A stretch of 64,000 nucleotides of DNA. Source: Clostridia bacterium. GTDB lineage: Bacteria > Bacillota > Clostridia > Oscillospirales > Acutalibacteraceae. The notes beneath the pieces were generated by a model. That model ran no database searches, was not told the origin of the DNA, and was given only the letters and a program-made list of their open reading frames with translations. The DNA is taken from assembly GCA_017516745.1 (NCBI GenBank), contig JAFXBF010000002.1, positions 1 to 64,000 on the forward strand, read 5' to 3'. The position numbers and the translations under genes are program-made. This document shows, one piece after another, positions 1 to 8,716 of the stretch (its first letter is position 1; each line of letters starts with the position of its first letter).

Positions 1-150
1 AAGTTCAAAATGCAAAATTGTGGGAGGGCTTCGCCCTCACCCATTTGTATAAATCGCTCTAAATTAACATTTTATAAAATCGGAGCGAAGCGACCCTTAA
101 CTTTGCACTTTGCGTTTTGCACTTTGCACTAATTACAGTTTGTAGCTCTG
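1..150. repeat. dispersed intergenic repeat, copy 1
   Basis: Gene-free stretch made of short motifs alternating around gcaaaatgcaaa and tttgcactttgc, with a central ggagcgaagcgaccc block. On the minus strand it matches a second copy upstream of the surface locus (near 24813-24880) and a partial copy near 59651-59712. It looks like a non-coding dispersed repeat of the kind common in Clostridia genomes. No gene is seen here. Confidence 0.6.
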
Positions 151-152
151 TC

Positions 153-182
153 AAAAATCAGCCCAACCTTACGGTCGGGCTG
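153..182 (-). terminator. terminator of the 199-1755 gene
   Basis: Ten-base-pair stem (cagcccaacc paired with ggtcgggctg, one G-U pair) with a four-base loop. On the minus strand it is followed by a run of T residues, so it terminates the gene that ends at 199. Confidence 0.75.
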
Positions 183-198
183 AAAAATATGTCGTTGT

Positions 199-1755
199 TT
201 AGTTCGCAGGTGTGTCCTTAACGGAGATAAGACCGTTGAAAACGCCTACATAAAGAGTATCGTTGGGGCCGATTGTAATCGGGCCGTAGCTGTTGTTCCA
301 GTTTCTGCCGCAGCCTGTGAATACCTTGAATACGGTTTCACCTGTTTCAAAGTCAACAGCGGTCAGGTACCATGCAACTGCGTTCTTGGGAATGCCGTTG
401 CCGTACTCTCTTGTGTAGAGGTAAACAAGACCGTTTTCTGTGGAGAGCTTGGGAACAACCGTGCAGGAGGCCTCTTTACTTTCCCATGCAATAGAGGCGC
501 CTGTGCAATCCTCATTAAGGTCTATTCTTACAACGCCGGGCTCACTTGTCGGGTCTGTTACGAGGAAGCCGGAACCAGATTCGGAATAGTTGTTTTCAAC
601 AATGAAGGAACGGCCGTGAGCAATAAGGCTGTTTTCGCTTACGCTCTTGCCCTTGGTGAATACGGGAACTTCTGCAATGATGCTGCCGTTTTCACGGTCG
701 TAAATACATACGTGAACCTGCTCGTCAGCATTGTCTGTGATAGCGACAACTTTCTTAATGCTTCCGTCTGCACAGGGAACGTCGAGAAGTGTGGGTGTTG
801 TGCCGCTGCCCTGGTTGATAGCGCCGGGCTTGAGTGTTGTACCACGGTCATAAGCTGTTCTCCAGGTGTAGTAGGGGTCACCGTTTTCCTGAATATCGAA
901 ACGGTACATAGCGTGGTCGGAAACGATGTAAACGCCGTCAAGAGCCATTGCAAAGGTATTCTGAATTTCTTCGCCCTTGCCTTCAAATGTAAGCTTTGTG
1001 AGGTGAACTTCATCGGTACCGTTCTTGATGTAACCAACCTCACCGGGACGTGTTACAAACCAGATGTTGCCTTCGTAATCGGGAACAGCATCGGTAAGGT
1101 AAGAGCCTTCGGGAAGGTAGCTGCTGACATTGTATTCCTTCTCAATCTTCCATTCGGGAGTGCCTGTGGACTCGTCTATGTAGTAAATCTGAATGATGTT
1201 TTCGGAGTTGCCGATAATCGGTCTGTCACCTGCAAGAAGGTGGCAGTAAGCACCGCCCGAGGTATCGCTTGAAATAGAGCCGAAGTCAAGCTTCTTGATA
1301 GCTTCAATCGTTGAGGGACGCTGGGGAAGACGTGTTTCAGCAAGAATTTCAAGTGTATCGGGGTCGATAAGAAGAAGGCGGAAGCCGACAACGTTACCGC
1401 TTATGCACATAATTCTGCCCTTGCTGTCGAACATACAGGTAGCAACAAGACCGCCGAACACGTTCATTGAACGGCTCTTGACAACGGGGTTAACGCCAAG
1501 CGGACCCATGTGGTTGTAACAGCCTGTGTTGTAGGAGTTGCCGTGCATACCGTTTGTGCCCTCTTTTGCAAGGTAAGGGTTCTGCGGAACGACAATGTCG
1601 GCCATAGGCTTTGAGGTTGCAACCTCGCCCATAAAGGTGGGGCACTTGTCAGCGGCAGCAGGCTGTCTGATTGCACCGCCGGGGCTGAGAAAGAGCATCA
1701 GAAACGCAGAAACGAAGCTGAGCACCTTCATAAAAACTGTCTTGAAAAATGCCAT
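199..1755 (-). CDS. secreted beta-propeller-like protein of unknown function
   Basis: 518 residues. The N-terminus has a hydrophobic stretch (about residues 8-28) typical of a signal peptide, so the protein is probably exported. The rest is rich in short strand-like segments with repeated patterns such as DGxIW, DxETG and NGLVYLYT. These resemble PQQ-like or YVTN-type beta-propeller blades, but I could not delimit individual blades and no catalytic motif stands out. The start is supported by an AAAGGA ribosome site nine bases upstream. It lies 17 bases after a smaller secreted protein on the same strand, so the two are probably co-transcribed and end at the hairpin at 153-182. A ligand- or polysaccharide-binding role is possible but unproven. 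Confidence 0.6.
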   Translation of the reverse strand: MAFFKTVFMKVLSFVSAFLMLFLSPGGAIRQPAAADKCPTFMGEVATSKPMADIVVPQNPYLAKEGTNGMHGNSYNTGCYNHMGPLGVNPVVKSRSMNVFGGLVATCMFDSKGRIMCISGNVVGFRLLLIDPDTLEILAETRLPQRPSTIEAIKKLDFGSISSDTSGGAYCHLLAGDRPIIGNSENIIQIYYIDESTGTPEWKIEKEYNVSSYLPEGSYLTDAVPDYEGNIWFVTRPGEVGYIKNGTDEVHLTKLTFEGKGEEIQNTFAMALDGVYIVSDHAMYRFDIQENGDPYYTWRTAYDRGTTLKPGAINQGSGTTPTLLDVPCADGSIKKVVAITDNADEQVHVCIYDRENGSIIAEVPVFTKGKSVSENSLIAHGRSFIVENNYSESGSGFLVTDPTSEPGVVRIDLNEDCTGASIAWESKEASCTVVPKLSTENGLVYLYTREYGNGIPKNAVAWYLTAVDFETGETVFKVFTGCGRNWNNSYGPITIGPNDTLYVGVFNGLISVKDTPAN

Positions 1756-1772
1756 AATAACAAATCCTTTCT

Positions 1773-2318
1773 TTACGGGAATATACCCATTATTATAACG
1801 CCGGTAAGGGTCATTATCATCTGTGGAATTCTGTCCTCGTCAATATTCATATCCGCACGGTCGAGCATTTCGTAAATCACATCGTATTCGGGTGTTTTCG
1901 CAAATTTGAAGGCGTCGAGTATAAGCACGCCCAAAATATGCATAGCAAGCTCGCCGCCGAAGCGATGGTAACCCATTAATTTGGTGTTTTCGCTCGGATT
2001 TTCGAGCACGGTTTGAGTGCGGTCAACCATCTTTACAACGGTTTTTCTGAAAACCTTGGGGTTGGCAAGCTCGGGGTTGTCGCTGATTCTGACTCCGGCA
2101 CCAACTGACTCGTAGCCGTCTAAGGTTATGAACATCCAGTATTCGGCGTTGTCGGCAATTCTGTCGGAAATTCTTTCAGCCTGTGCACCGGTATAGAGGC
2201 TGAAAAGACAGTCGTGAGGGCTTTTCTTTGCGGTCGCTTGGCTGTCCGCCGCAAACGCAGGCACGGTAAGCGAAAAACAAATTATAACCGTAAGCAGCAA
2301 TGATATAATTCTTTTCAT
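1773..2318 (-). CDS. small secreted protein of unknown function
   Basis: 181 residues beginning with a clear signal peptide: a KR n-region, a hydrophobic core, and likely cleavage after AFA near residue 23. The mature part is about 158 residues with mixed helices, one cysteine shortly after the cleavage site, and a hydrophobic C-terminus (MTLTGVIIMGIF) that could be a short membrane-associated or buried helix. I recognise no family. A GGGGTGAG ribosome site precedes the ATG, and a good promoter lies upstream at 2354-2382. It is the first gene of a probable two-gene operon with the beta-propeller-like protein downstream. Confidence 0.6.
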   Translation of the reverse strand: MKRIISLLLTVIICFSLTVPAFAADSQATAKKSPHDCLFSLYTGAQAERISDRIADNAEYWMFITLDGYESVGAGVRISDNPELANPKVFRKTVVKMVDRTQTVLENPSENTKLMGYHRFGGELAMHILGVLILDAFKFAKTPEYDVIYEMLDRADMNIDEDRIPQMIMTLTGVIIMGIFP

Positions 2319-2353
2319 AAATTCTCACCCCGAAAAATAATAGTATAAAATAA

Positions 2354-2382
2354 ACTTTACTATAAAAAAAATATACTGTCAA
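2354..2382 (-). promoter_or_regulatory. sigma-A-type promoter for the 1773-2318 operon
   Basis: On the minus strand, TTGACA (2377-2382) and TAAAGT (2354-2359) are separated by 17 bases. It is back-to-back with the plus-strand promoter at 2413-2441. Confidence 0.6.
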
Positions 2383-2412
2383 TAAACGACATAAAAAATT
2401 AACATTATCCGG

Positions 2413-2441
2413 TTGACAAACAGTTTTAAGGGTGATAATGT
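2413..2441 (+). promoter_or_regulatory. sigma-A-type promoter for the Gfo/Idh/MocA gene
   Basis: TTGACA (2413-2418), a 17-base spacer and TAATGT (2436-2441). A strong GGAGG ribosome site follows, just before the ATG at 2476. Confidence 0.6.
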
Positions 2442-2475
2442 TGAATAAAAACAACAACACAGGAGGATAAATAAA

Positions 2476-3537
2476 ATGGCAAAATGGCGTGTAGGTATTA
2501 TCGGTAACGGCGGTATCTGTAAGGGTGCCCACCTTGAGGAATATCTTAACGATGACAGAGTAGAGGTTGTTGCCCTTTGTGATATTATCGAGGAAAGAGC
2601 ACAGTATCTCAAGGATAACTATTTCCCCGAGGCAGATGTTTATACTGATTATAAAGAGCTTCTCAAGGATGAAACAATTGACTCTGTTGATATCTGTACT
2701 CCCAACTATCTCCATTCAATCATAGCTGTTGCCGCTTTTGAGGCAGGCAAGCACGTCTTCTGCGAAAAGCCCGATGCAGTCAGCGTTGAAGAGGCAGTCA
2801 GAATGAACGAGGCTGCTGAAAAAGCAGGCAAAACTCTTATGATTATGCGTAACAACCGTTTTGTTGACGCTTCCAGATACGCTAAAAAGTACATAGAAAA
2901 AGGCGAAATGGGCGAAATTTACTGCGGCCGTTGCGGCTGGCAGAGAAGAAGAGGCATCCCCGGCAAGGGTGGCTGGTTTACTACCAAAGAGCAGTCCGGC
3001 GGCGGTCCGCTTATCGACCTTGGCGTTCACCTTATAGACCTTTCTATCTGGCTTATGGGTAATCCCACACCCGTTGCTGTTTCGGGCAATACTTACTGCA
3101 AGTTTGCCGATAACGATTCAAGCGACTCTGTCAATTCCGATTTCGGCGACAAGAAGGCAGACGGTACGTTCGACGTTGAGGACCTTGCAATGGGTATGAT
3201 TCGTTTTGATAACGGCGCAGTCCTCCAGATTGAGTTCAGCTGGGCTTCCAACATCAAGCGTGAAAACCGCTTTGTCGAACTCAGAGGTACTAAGTCAGGT
3301 CTTGAATGGCGCAACGGTGCTCTTGAAATCTTTACCGAGCAGGACGGTCAGCTTCTTGATATCGCTCCTGCGAACATGAACGAAAAGCACGGTCATATGT
3401 ATAACCTGCGCCACTTCTATGATGTTGTTATCGAAGGCGCAAAGCCCATCTTCGAGCCTCAGCAGGGTATTGATATGATTAAAATTCTCTGCGCTATCTA
3501 CGAATCCGCAAAAACGGGCAAAGAGGTTATTCTTTAA
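2476..3537 (+). CDS. Gfo/Idh/MocA family NAD(P)-dependent oxidoreductase
   Basis: 353 residues, a usual length for the family. An N-terminal Rossmann fold is visible: GIIGNGGICKGAH near residues 7-19 and the acidic ALCD near 33-36. The family signature EKP lies at residues 97-99, where the lysine contacts the nicotinamide and substrate. A GGGPLIDLGVHLID block (about 175-188) holds the conserved Asp and His of the C-terminal alpha/beta domain. Family members oxidise or epimerise sugars, inositols or related polyols. The substrate cannot be told from sequence, and no sugar transporter or kinase lies alongside. It has its own promoter, an excellent ribosome site and a downstream hairpin, so it is probably a single-gene unit. 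Confidence 0.85.
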   Translation: MAKWRVGIIGNGGICKGAHLEEYLNDDRVEVVALCDIIEERAQYLKDNYFPEADVYTDYKELLKDETIDSVDICTPNYLHSIIAVAAFEAGKHVFCEKPDAVSVEEAVRMNEAAEKAGKTLMIMRNNRFVDASRYAKKYIEKGEMGEIYCGRCGWQRRRGIPGKGGWFTTKEQSGGGPLIDLGVHLIDLSIWLMGNPTPVAVSGNTYCKFADNDSSDSVNSDFGDKKADGTFDVEDLAMGMIRFDNGAVLQIEFSWASNIKRENRFVELRGTKSGLEWRNGALEIFTEQDGQLLDIAPANMNEKHGHMYNLRHFYDVVIEGAKPIFEPQQGIDMIKILCAIYESAKTGKEVIL

Positions 3538-3556
3538 TTCATAATCTTAAAAAATT

Positions 3557-3592
3557 ACACCGCTGTATCGAACTGAATCGGTACAGCGGTGT
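3557..3592 (+). terminator. terminator after the oxidoreductase gene
   Basis: Stem acaccgctgta / tacagcggtgt with a 14-base loop, followed by a T-rich stretch. The stem sequence is nearly the same as in the hairpin at 4829-4862 beyond the next gene. Confidence 0.65.
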
Positions 3593-3644
3593 TGTTGATT
3601 TAAAATTTCACCATATTGTTGAAAAAAACTCTCTTACCGTGATA

Positions 3645-3673
3645 TTGAAACTTTTGGCGCAATATGTCACAAT
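3645..3673 (+). promoter_or_regulatory. candidate promoter for the XRE regulator
   Basis: TTGAAA and CACAAT hexamers spaced by 17 bases, 49 bases upstream of the ATG. The -10 box is imperfect, so this is only a candidate. Confidence 0.35.
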
Positions 3674-3721
3674 GTATTCAGAAAGAGCGCACTTTCAATT
3701 TCAGATGAAAGGTTAATATTT

Positions 3722-4813
3722 ATGAAACTTAATATAGGCGAAACCATAAAAAGATTGAGAAAAGAAAGAGAGATTACGCAGGAAGAATTTGCGGAAGTGC
3801 TCGGTGTATCGTGCCAGTCCGTGTCCCGTTGGGAAAACTGCTCGTGCTATCCCGATATTGAGCTTATTCCGACAATCGCAGCCTTTTTCGGCATATCAAC
3901 CGATAAACTAATGGGCATTGACGAGATTACGGAGAAGGAAAATATTGAAAAATATCTTGAACGCTTTCAGCAGGCAATCAGCAAAGGCGAGATTAACGAG
4001 TGCATAGAAATTGCCCGTGAAGGTGTAAAAGAGTATCCCAATAATTATGTGCTTCTTGATAAACTTATGTATGCTCTTTTTGTTTCGGGTGATGATGACG
4101 GAAACATCCCCGAATGGAAAGAGAATATGGAGAAGTACGATTCGGAAATAATTGCTTTGGGCGAAAGAATAATGAAATACTGTCCCGATATTAGTCTTCG
4201 CCTTGAAGCGGCATCACGGCTTGCGTTTCATCACATTCTGCACGGCAGAAAGGAGCTCGGCAAAAAGATTTATGAAACCTTTCCGCCAATGGAGCTTAGC
4301 AAAGAAAGACAGATGTGGTGGGCATTGGAAAAGGAAGAAAAGCTTCCTTTTTTAAGAGATGCGATAAAGCAGAGCTATGAATTTTTGAAGTCATTCATAT
4401 GGAGTTTAGCTGATGCGGATGTTGTTGATATCGAAACCGAGTACATTGCCATAGCCAAAATTTTTGATTTGGAAAAGCTGATTCTTGACGGTAACCGTCC
4501 GAAAAACGCTTGGGGTGATGTATGGCTTGATTTTGACATTGCAAAAAGATATGCCCTCATGGGTGATTACGATAATACGTTTAAGCATTTGCGTTTGGCA
4601 GTTGATGAGGCAAAGGCATTTGACAGCAGACCTGATGAGCAGAAATACACTTCGGTTTTGGTCGGTGAGATTACTGAAAGAAAACTTGACTTTGAAACCT
4701 CCGATACCCGTCCTCTTTGCGAAATACTCCGTGACAAGTGGTTGATTCACGATGAACTTGACCCTGTGCGTGAAACAAAGGAGTTTAAGGATATCATAAA
4801 GAGCCTGTCTTGA
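3722..4813 (+). CDS. XRE-family transcriptional regulator with helical C-terminal domain
   Basis: 363 residues. Residues about 5-62 form a canonical Cro/C1 helix-turn-helix (ITQEEFAEVLGVSCQSVSRWE) followed by the FFGISTDKLMG tail usual for XRE repressors. The remaining 300 residues are helical and rich in paired aromatic and leucine positions, resembling the TPR-like sensor domains of many Firmicutes XRE proteins. The ligand is unknown. It stands alone on the plus strand between two hairpins with almost identical stems. The second of these also serves the convergent gpmI gene. The DNA-binding role is secure; the targets are not known. Confidence 0.8.
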   Translation: MKLNIGETIKRLRKEREITQEEFAEVLGVSCQSVSRWENCSCYPDIELIPTIAAFFGISTDKLMGIDEITEKENIEKYLERFQQAISKGEINECIEIAREGVKEYPNNYVLLDKLMYALFVSGDDDGNIPEWKENMEKYDSEIIALGERIMKYCPDISLRLEAASRLAFHHILHGRKELGKKIYETFPPMELSKERQMWWALEKEEKLPFLRDAIKQSYEFLKSFIWSLADADVVDIETEYIAIAKIFDLEKLILDGNRPKNAWGDVWLDFDIAKRYALMGDYDNTFKHLRLAVDEAKAFDSRPDEQKYTSVLVGEITERKLDFETSDTRPLCEILRDKWLIHDELDPVRETKEFKDIIKSLS

Positions 4814-4828
4814 TATATAAGTAAACAA

Positions 4829-4862
4829 AACACCGCTGTATCGATTGCGATACAGCGGTGTT
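4829..4862. terminator. bidirectional terminator between the XRE regulator and gpmI
   Basis: Perfect 15-bp stem (aacaccgctgtatcg / cgatacagcggtgtt) with a four-base loop. It is flanked by A residues on the left and T/A residues on the right, so it can work in both directions for the convergent genes. Confidence 0.8.
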
Positions 4863-4879
4863 AATTATATTGATGAATT

Positions 4880-6391
4880 TTACTTGATAAGGCTTGAGCC
4901 TGTCATCTGCTTGGGCTGTTCGAGACCCATAATCTGGAGCATTGTGGGTGCGATATCGCAGAGCTTGCCGCCTTCTTTAAGCTCACAGTCGTAGCCGACT
5001 ACGCAGAAGGGAACGGGGAATGTGGTGTGAGCGGTGAACGGTGAGCCGTCCTCCTCACACATCTTGTCTGCGTTACCGTGGTCAGCGGTGATAAGCACAA
5101 CGCCGCCCTTAGCCATAACTGCGTCAACAACCTTGCCTACGCACTCGTCAACAGCTTCAACTGCGGCAACTGCTGCGTCGAAAATGCCTGTGTGACCAAC
5201 CATATCGCAGTTTGCAAAGTTGAGCATAATAGCGTCGTACTTGTCCTCTTCAACTGCCTTAACAACCTTGTCAGCAACGATGTATGCACTCATTTCGGGC
5301 TGCATATCGTAGGTTGCAACGTTGGGAGAATCTGTAAGGCTTCTGTCCTCACCCTCGTAAACGGTTTCTTCACCGCCGTTGAGGAAGAAGGTAACGTGAG
5401 CGTACTTTGTGTATTCGGCAATTCTGAGCTGCTTCATACCTGCGTTGCTGATAACTTCACCAAGAGGCATTGTAATTCTCTCGGGCTTGTATGCAACATC
5501 AACGTTGGGCATGGTCTCGTCGTACTGTGTCATGCAGACATAGTAAAGGTCGAGCATTTCCTCACGGTTGAAGCCGTCAAACTCGCTGTCAACAAAAGCA
5601 CGGGTGATTTCTCTTGCTCTGTCGGGGCGGAAGTTGAAGAAAATAACGCTGTCGCCGCTCTTTACTGCTTGAGCCTTCTCGTTTACGCAGGGCACGATGA
5701 ATTCGTCCGTTACGCCGTCAGCGTAGGACTGCTCCATCATTTCCTTTGCGCAGGTGAACTTGGGAGCATCAAGAGCTGTCATTGCACGGTATGCCTTTTC
5801 AACTCTGTCCCACTTCTTTTCACGGTCCATAACGTAGTATCTGCCCATTACGGAAGCAATTGTGCCGACACCGATTTCGCCGCACTTTCTGTAAAGCTCA
5901 ACAAGGAAGTCCTTGCCGCTTGTGGGGGGCACGTCACGGCCGTCCATAAAGCAGTGAACGAAAACCTTTTCAAGGCCGTTGCGCTTTGCAAGCTCAAGAA
6001 GAGCATAGAGGTGGGTGTTGTGGCTGTGAACGCCGCCGTCGGATACAAGACCCATAAGGTGGAGCGCAGAGCCGTTCTTTTTGCAGTTTTCAACTGCCTT
6101 TACGAATGCTTCGTTCTCAAAGAAATCGCCGTCGGAAATGGACTTTGAAATTCGGGTCAGCTCCTGGTAAACAACACGGCCTGCGCCGATGTTTGTGTGG
6201 CCGACTTCGCTGTTGCCCATCTGACCGTCGGGGAGACCGACATCAAGACCCGAAGCACCGATGTATGTGAGAGGATAATTTGCAAAAAGGCTGTCAAGGT
6301 TGGGAGTCTTTGCGGCAACAATTGCATTGCCGTAATCGCTCGGGTTCTTGCCGAAGCCGTCCATAATGCAAAGAAGAATAGGTTTTTTCAT
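4880..6391 (-). CDS. gpmI: 2,3-bisphosphoglycerate-independent phosphoglycerate mutase
   Basis: 503 residues, the normal length for the Mn-dependent alkaline-phosphatase-superfamily enzyme that interconverts 3- and 2-phosphoglycerate in glycolysis. The metal-binding DGFG lies at residues 11-14 and the phosphorylated serine at Ser61 within GNSEVGHTNIG. The C-terminal TADHGNADKM metal motif and the AHTTFPVPF block are both present. A GAGG ribosome site lies eight bases before the ATG. It is the last gene of the minus-strand pgk-tpiA-gpmI cluster, 26 bases after tpiA, and ends at the strong hairpin at 4829-4862. gap and eno, often found in this cluster in Firmicutes, are not in the window. Confidence 0.96.
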   Translation of the reverse strand: MKKPILLCIMDGFGKNPSDYGNAIVAAKTPNLDSLFANYPLTYIGASGLDVGLPDGQMGNSEVGHTNIGAGRVVYQELTRISKSISDGDFFENEAFVKAVENCKKNGSALHLMGLVSDGGVHSHNTHLYALLELAKRNGLEKVFVHCFMDGRDVPPTSGKDFLVELYRKCGEIGVGTIASVMGRYYVMDREKKWDRVEKAYRAMTALDAPKFTCAKEMMEQSYADGVTDEFIVPCVNEKAQAVKSGDSVIFFNFRPDRAREITRAFVDSEFDGFNREEMLDLYYVCMTQYDETMPNVDVAYKPERITMPLGEVISNAGMKQLRIAEYTKYAHVTFFLNGGEETVYEGEDRSLTDSPNVATYDMQPEMSAYIVADKVVKAVEEDKYDAIMLNFANCDMVGHTGIFDAAVAAVEAVDECVGKVVDAVMAKGGVVLITADHGNADKMCEEDGSPFTAHTTFPVPFCVVGYDCELKEGGKLCDIAPTMLQIMGLEQPKQMTGSSLIK

Positions 6392-6417
6392 TTTGTCAAC
6401 CTCGTAAAAAATCGAAA

Positions 6418-7185
6418 TTATTTGCTTGCTGCCTTTACAATAGCTGCAAAGTCGGGAGCCTTGAGAGAAGCACCGCCGATAAGACCGCCGTCAACATCGT
6501 ACTGAGCAAGAAGCTCGTCTGCATTGCCTGCGTTCATGCTGCCGCCGTACTGAACAACAATCTTGTCTGCTGCTGCCTTGCCGTAGAGCTCGCCGATAAG
6601 AGCACGGATAGCGCAGTTAACTTCGTTTGCCTGCTCAGCTGTAGCTGTCTTGCCTGTACCGATAGCCCATACAGGCTCGTAAGCGATGATGATGTTTTCA
6701 AGCTCTGCTTCGGAAACACCGAGAAGAGCAATCTTTGTCTGCATACGAACGATTTCCATTGTAACGTTCTGCTCACGTTCTTCAAGAAGCTCACCGACGC
6801 AAAGGATAACCTTAAGGCCGTTGTCAAGAGCAGCTCTGACACGCTTCTGAACTGTTACGTCTGTCTCGCCGAAGAACTGTCTGCGTTCGCTGTGGCCGAT
6901 AACAACATATTCTACGCCGATTGTCTTGAGCATCTTTGCGGAAACCTCGCCTGTGAAAGCGCCGCTTTCTGCCCAGTGGCAGTTTTCTGCACCGATTTTA
7001 ATGTTGGAGCCCTTTGCAGCTTCCATAGCGGCAAAAAGGTCGATGTAGGGAACACAAGCAACAACATCGCAGTCAGCATCTGCTACGAGGGGCTTGATTT
7101 CGTTGATGAGAGCAACAGCCTCATCGGGAGTCTTGTTCATTTTCCAGTTACCTGCGATAACTACTTTGCGGAGAGTCTTATCCAT
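6418..7185 (-). CDS. tpiA: triosephosphate isomerase
   Basis: 255 residues, typical of the TIM-barrel enzyme that interconverts dihydroxyacetone phosphate and glyceraldehyde 3-phosphate. The active-site residues are all visible: Asn13 and Lys15 in AGNWKMN, His98 in VVIGHSERR, and Glu170 in [11 protein letters not shown]. The C-terminal phosphate-binding loops ([10 protein letters not shown] and GGLIGGASL) are intact. The translation start has the same GAAAGGATG...AAAATG layout as pgk upstream. It sits in the middle of the pgk-tpiA-gpmI cluster. Confidence 0.97.
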   Translation of the reverse strand: MDKTLRKVVIAGNWKMNKTPDEAVALINEIKPLVADADCDVVACVPYIDLFAAMEAAKGSNIKIGAENCHWAESGAFTGEVSAKMLKTIGVEYVVIGHSERRQFFGETDVTVQKRVRAALDNGLKVILCVGELLEEREQNVTMEIVRMQTKIALLGVSEAELENIIIAYEPVWAIGTGKTATAEQANEVNCAIRALIGELYGKAAADKIVVQYGGSMNAGNADELLAQYDVDGGLIGGASLKAPDFAAIVKAASK

Positions 7186-7230
7186 TTTATAAACATCCTT
7201 TCGGTTTATTTACACTTTTTTACTATAATC

Positions 7231-7260
7231 TTGCCCGTGTACGTTTAAATACACGGGCAA
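7231..7260 (-). terminator. hairpin between pgk and tpiA
   Basis: Eleven-base-pair perfect stem (ttgcccgtgta / tacacgggcaa) with an eight-base loop. The minus-strand transcript has no uninterrupted U run directly after it, so it may attenuate or stabilise the message rather than fully separate pgk from tpiA-gpmI. Confidence 0.5.
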
Positions 7261-7275
7261 TGTTTTATCAGTTAA

Positions 7276-8469
7276 TTATTTCTCGTTGAGAGCTGCGATA
7301 CCGGGAAGCTCCTTGCCTTCCATATACTCGAGGGAAGCACCGCCGCCTGTGGAGATGTGGCTCATCTTGTCAGCAAAGCCGAGCTTCTGAACAGCTGCTG
7401 CGCTGTCGCCGCCGCCGATGATGGAGATTGCACCGCTTTCTGCTACTGCGTTGGCAACTGCAACTGTACCTGCTGCGAAGTTCTCCCACTCGGAAACACC
7501 CATCGGGCCGTTCCAGATAACTGTGCCTGCGCCCTTGATAGCGTTTGCGAACATTTCCTGTGACTTGGGACCGATGTCAAGACCCATCCAGCCCTCGGGA
7601 ATATCGTCGGAATCAACAACCATAGCCTCTGTGTTGGGGTCGTATTCCTTACCGACCTTGTTATCAACGGGAATAAGGAAGTTAACGCCCTTTTCCTTTG
7701 CCTTTGCCATCATTTCGCCTGCAAGCTCAACCTTGTCAGCCTCGAGGAGAGATGTGCCGATGTTGTGGCCGAGGTACTTCATAAATGTGTAAGCCATACC
7801 GCCGCCGACGATAAGAGTGTCAACCTTGTCAAGAAGGTTTGTGATAACGCCGATCTTGTCGGAAACCTTTGCACCGCCGAGGATTGCAACGAAGGGACGC
7901 TGGGGATTTTCAAGAGCGCCGCCGATGAAGGAGATTTCCTTCTGGATGAGGTAGCCGCATACTGCGGGGATATAGTCTGCTACACCTGTTGTGGAGGAGT
8001 GAGCTCTGTGTGCGGAGCCGAAAGCATCGTTTACGAAGATGTCGGCAAGGTCAGCAAAAGCCTTGCTGAGTTCGGGGTCGTTCTTGGTTTCGCCCTTTTC
8101 GTAACGAACGTTTTCAAGGAGCATAACATCGCCGTCGTTGAGGGAAGCTGCAAGAGCCTTTGCGCTTTCGCCGACAACGTCTGCTGCCATCTTAACTTCC
8201 TTGCCGAGGAGCTCGGAAAGGCGTGCTGCTACGGGAGCAAGGGAGAACTCGGGAACAACTTCACCCTTCGGTCTGCCAAGGTGAGAGCAAAGGATAACCT
8301 TTGCGTTGTTGTCAAGAAGGTATTTGATTGTGGGGAGAGAGGATACGATTCTCTTGTCGCTTGTGATAACGCCGTCCTTGAGCGGAACGTTGAAATCGCA
8401 GCGTACAAGTACTCGCTTACCGCTGACCTGAATATCTTCAACGGTCTTTTTGTTAAGTGCACTGCTCAT
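7276..8469 (-). CDS. pgk: phosphoglycerate kinase
   Basis: 397 residues with the chosen start, matching the usual bacterial length. It transfers the acyl phosphate of 1,3-bisphosphoglycerate to ADP. Signatures include [18 protein letters not shown], the nucleotide-side [10 protein letters not shown] and the C-terminal GGGDSAAAV loop. An in-frame ATG four codons further upstream overlaps the ribosome site. The ATG of MSSALNKK is preferred because it leaves the same GAAAGGATG-to-ATG spacing seen at tpiA. It is the first gene of the glycolytic cluster and has its own promoter at 8543-8571, divergent from serC. Confidence 0.95.
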   Translation of the reverse strand: MSSALNKKTVEDIQVSGKRVLVRCDFNVPLKDGVITSDKRIVSSLPTIKYLLDNNAKVILCSHLGRPKGEVVPEFSLAPVAARLSELLGKEVKMAADVVGESAKALAASLNDGDVMLLENVRYEKGETKNDPELSKAFADLADIFVNDAFGSAHRAHSSTTGVADYIPAVCGYLIQKEISFIGGALENPQRPFVAILGGAKVSDKIGVITNLLDKVDTLIVGGGMAYTFMKYLGHNIGTSLLEADKVELAGEMMAKAKEKGVNFLIPVDNKVGKEYDPNTEAMVVDSDDIPEGWMGLDIGPKSQEMFANAIKGAGTVIWNGPMGVSEWENFAAGTVAVANAVAESGAISIIGGGDSAAAVQKLGFADKMSHISTGGGASLEYMEGKELPGIAALNEK

Positions 8470-8542
8470 TTTACTGTACATCCTTTCGTGATATATGGTT
8501 AATTTGTTTTTGCCAATTTAAGGCCATAAGCCTTTCTGATAT

Positions 8543-8571
8543 ATTTTATACTAATTGGATAATATTTTCAA
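8543..8571 (-). promoter_or_regulatory. promoter of the pgk-tpiA-gpmI cluster
   Basis: On the minus strand, TTGAAA (8566-8571) and TAAAAT (8543-8548) are separated by 17 bases, about 75 bases upstream of the pgk start. Confidence 0.6.
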
Positions 8572-8644
8572 CATTAAATTGTTTGCACTTTTTGCAGCTC
8601 TCAGCCGTGATTTTTGTGAAATATGCTATTTCTCAAATTATTCC

Positions 8645-8674
8645 TTGACATTGCGAAAATTGCGTGCATATAAT
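8645..8674 (+). promoter_or_regulatory. promoter of the serC-serA operon
   Basis: TTGACA (8645-8650) and a consensus TATAAT (8669-8674) with an 18-base spacer, about 43 bases upstream of the serC start. Confidence 0.7.
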
Positions 8675-8716
8675 AGTTTCATATATATTCTTATCCCTAA
8701 TCTGGAGGTCTATACA

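Noticed and set aside
616-1272. Plus-strand open frame of 218 codons opposite the beta-propeller-like gene
   Set aside because: It is the antisense of a gene with a signal peptide and ribosome site, is Val/Cys-rich without domain character, and has no ribosome site of its own. The long opposite frames over gpmI, pgk and the giant gene are rejected for the same reasons.
8555-8716. Longer N-terminus for serC
   Set aside because: This part covers the promoter, and a GGAGG site fixes the start at the conserved MARVYNFSAGPS.
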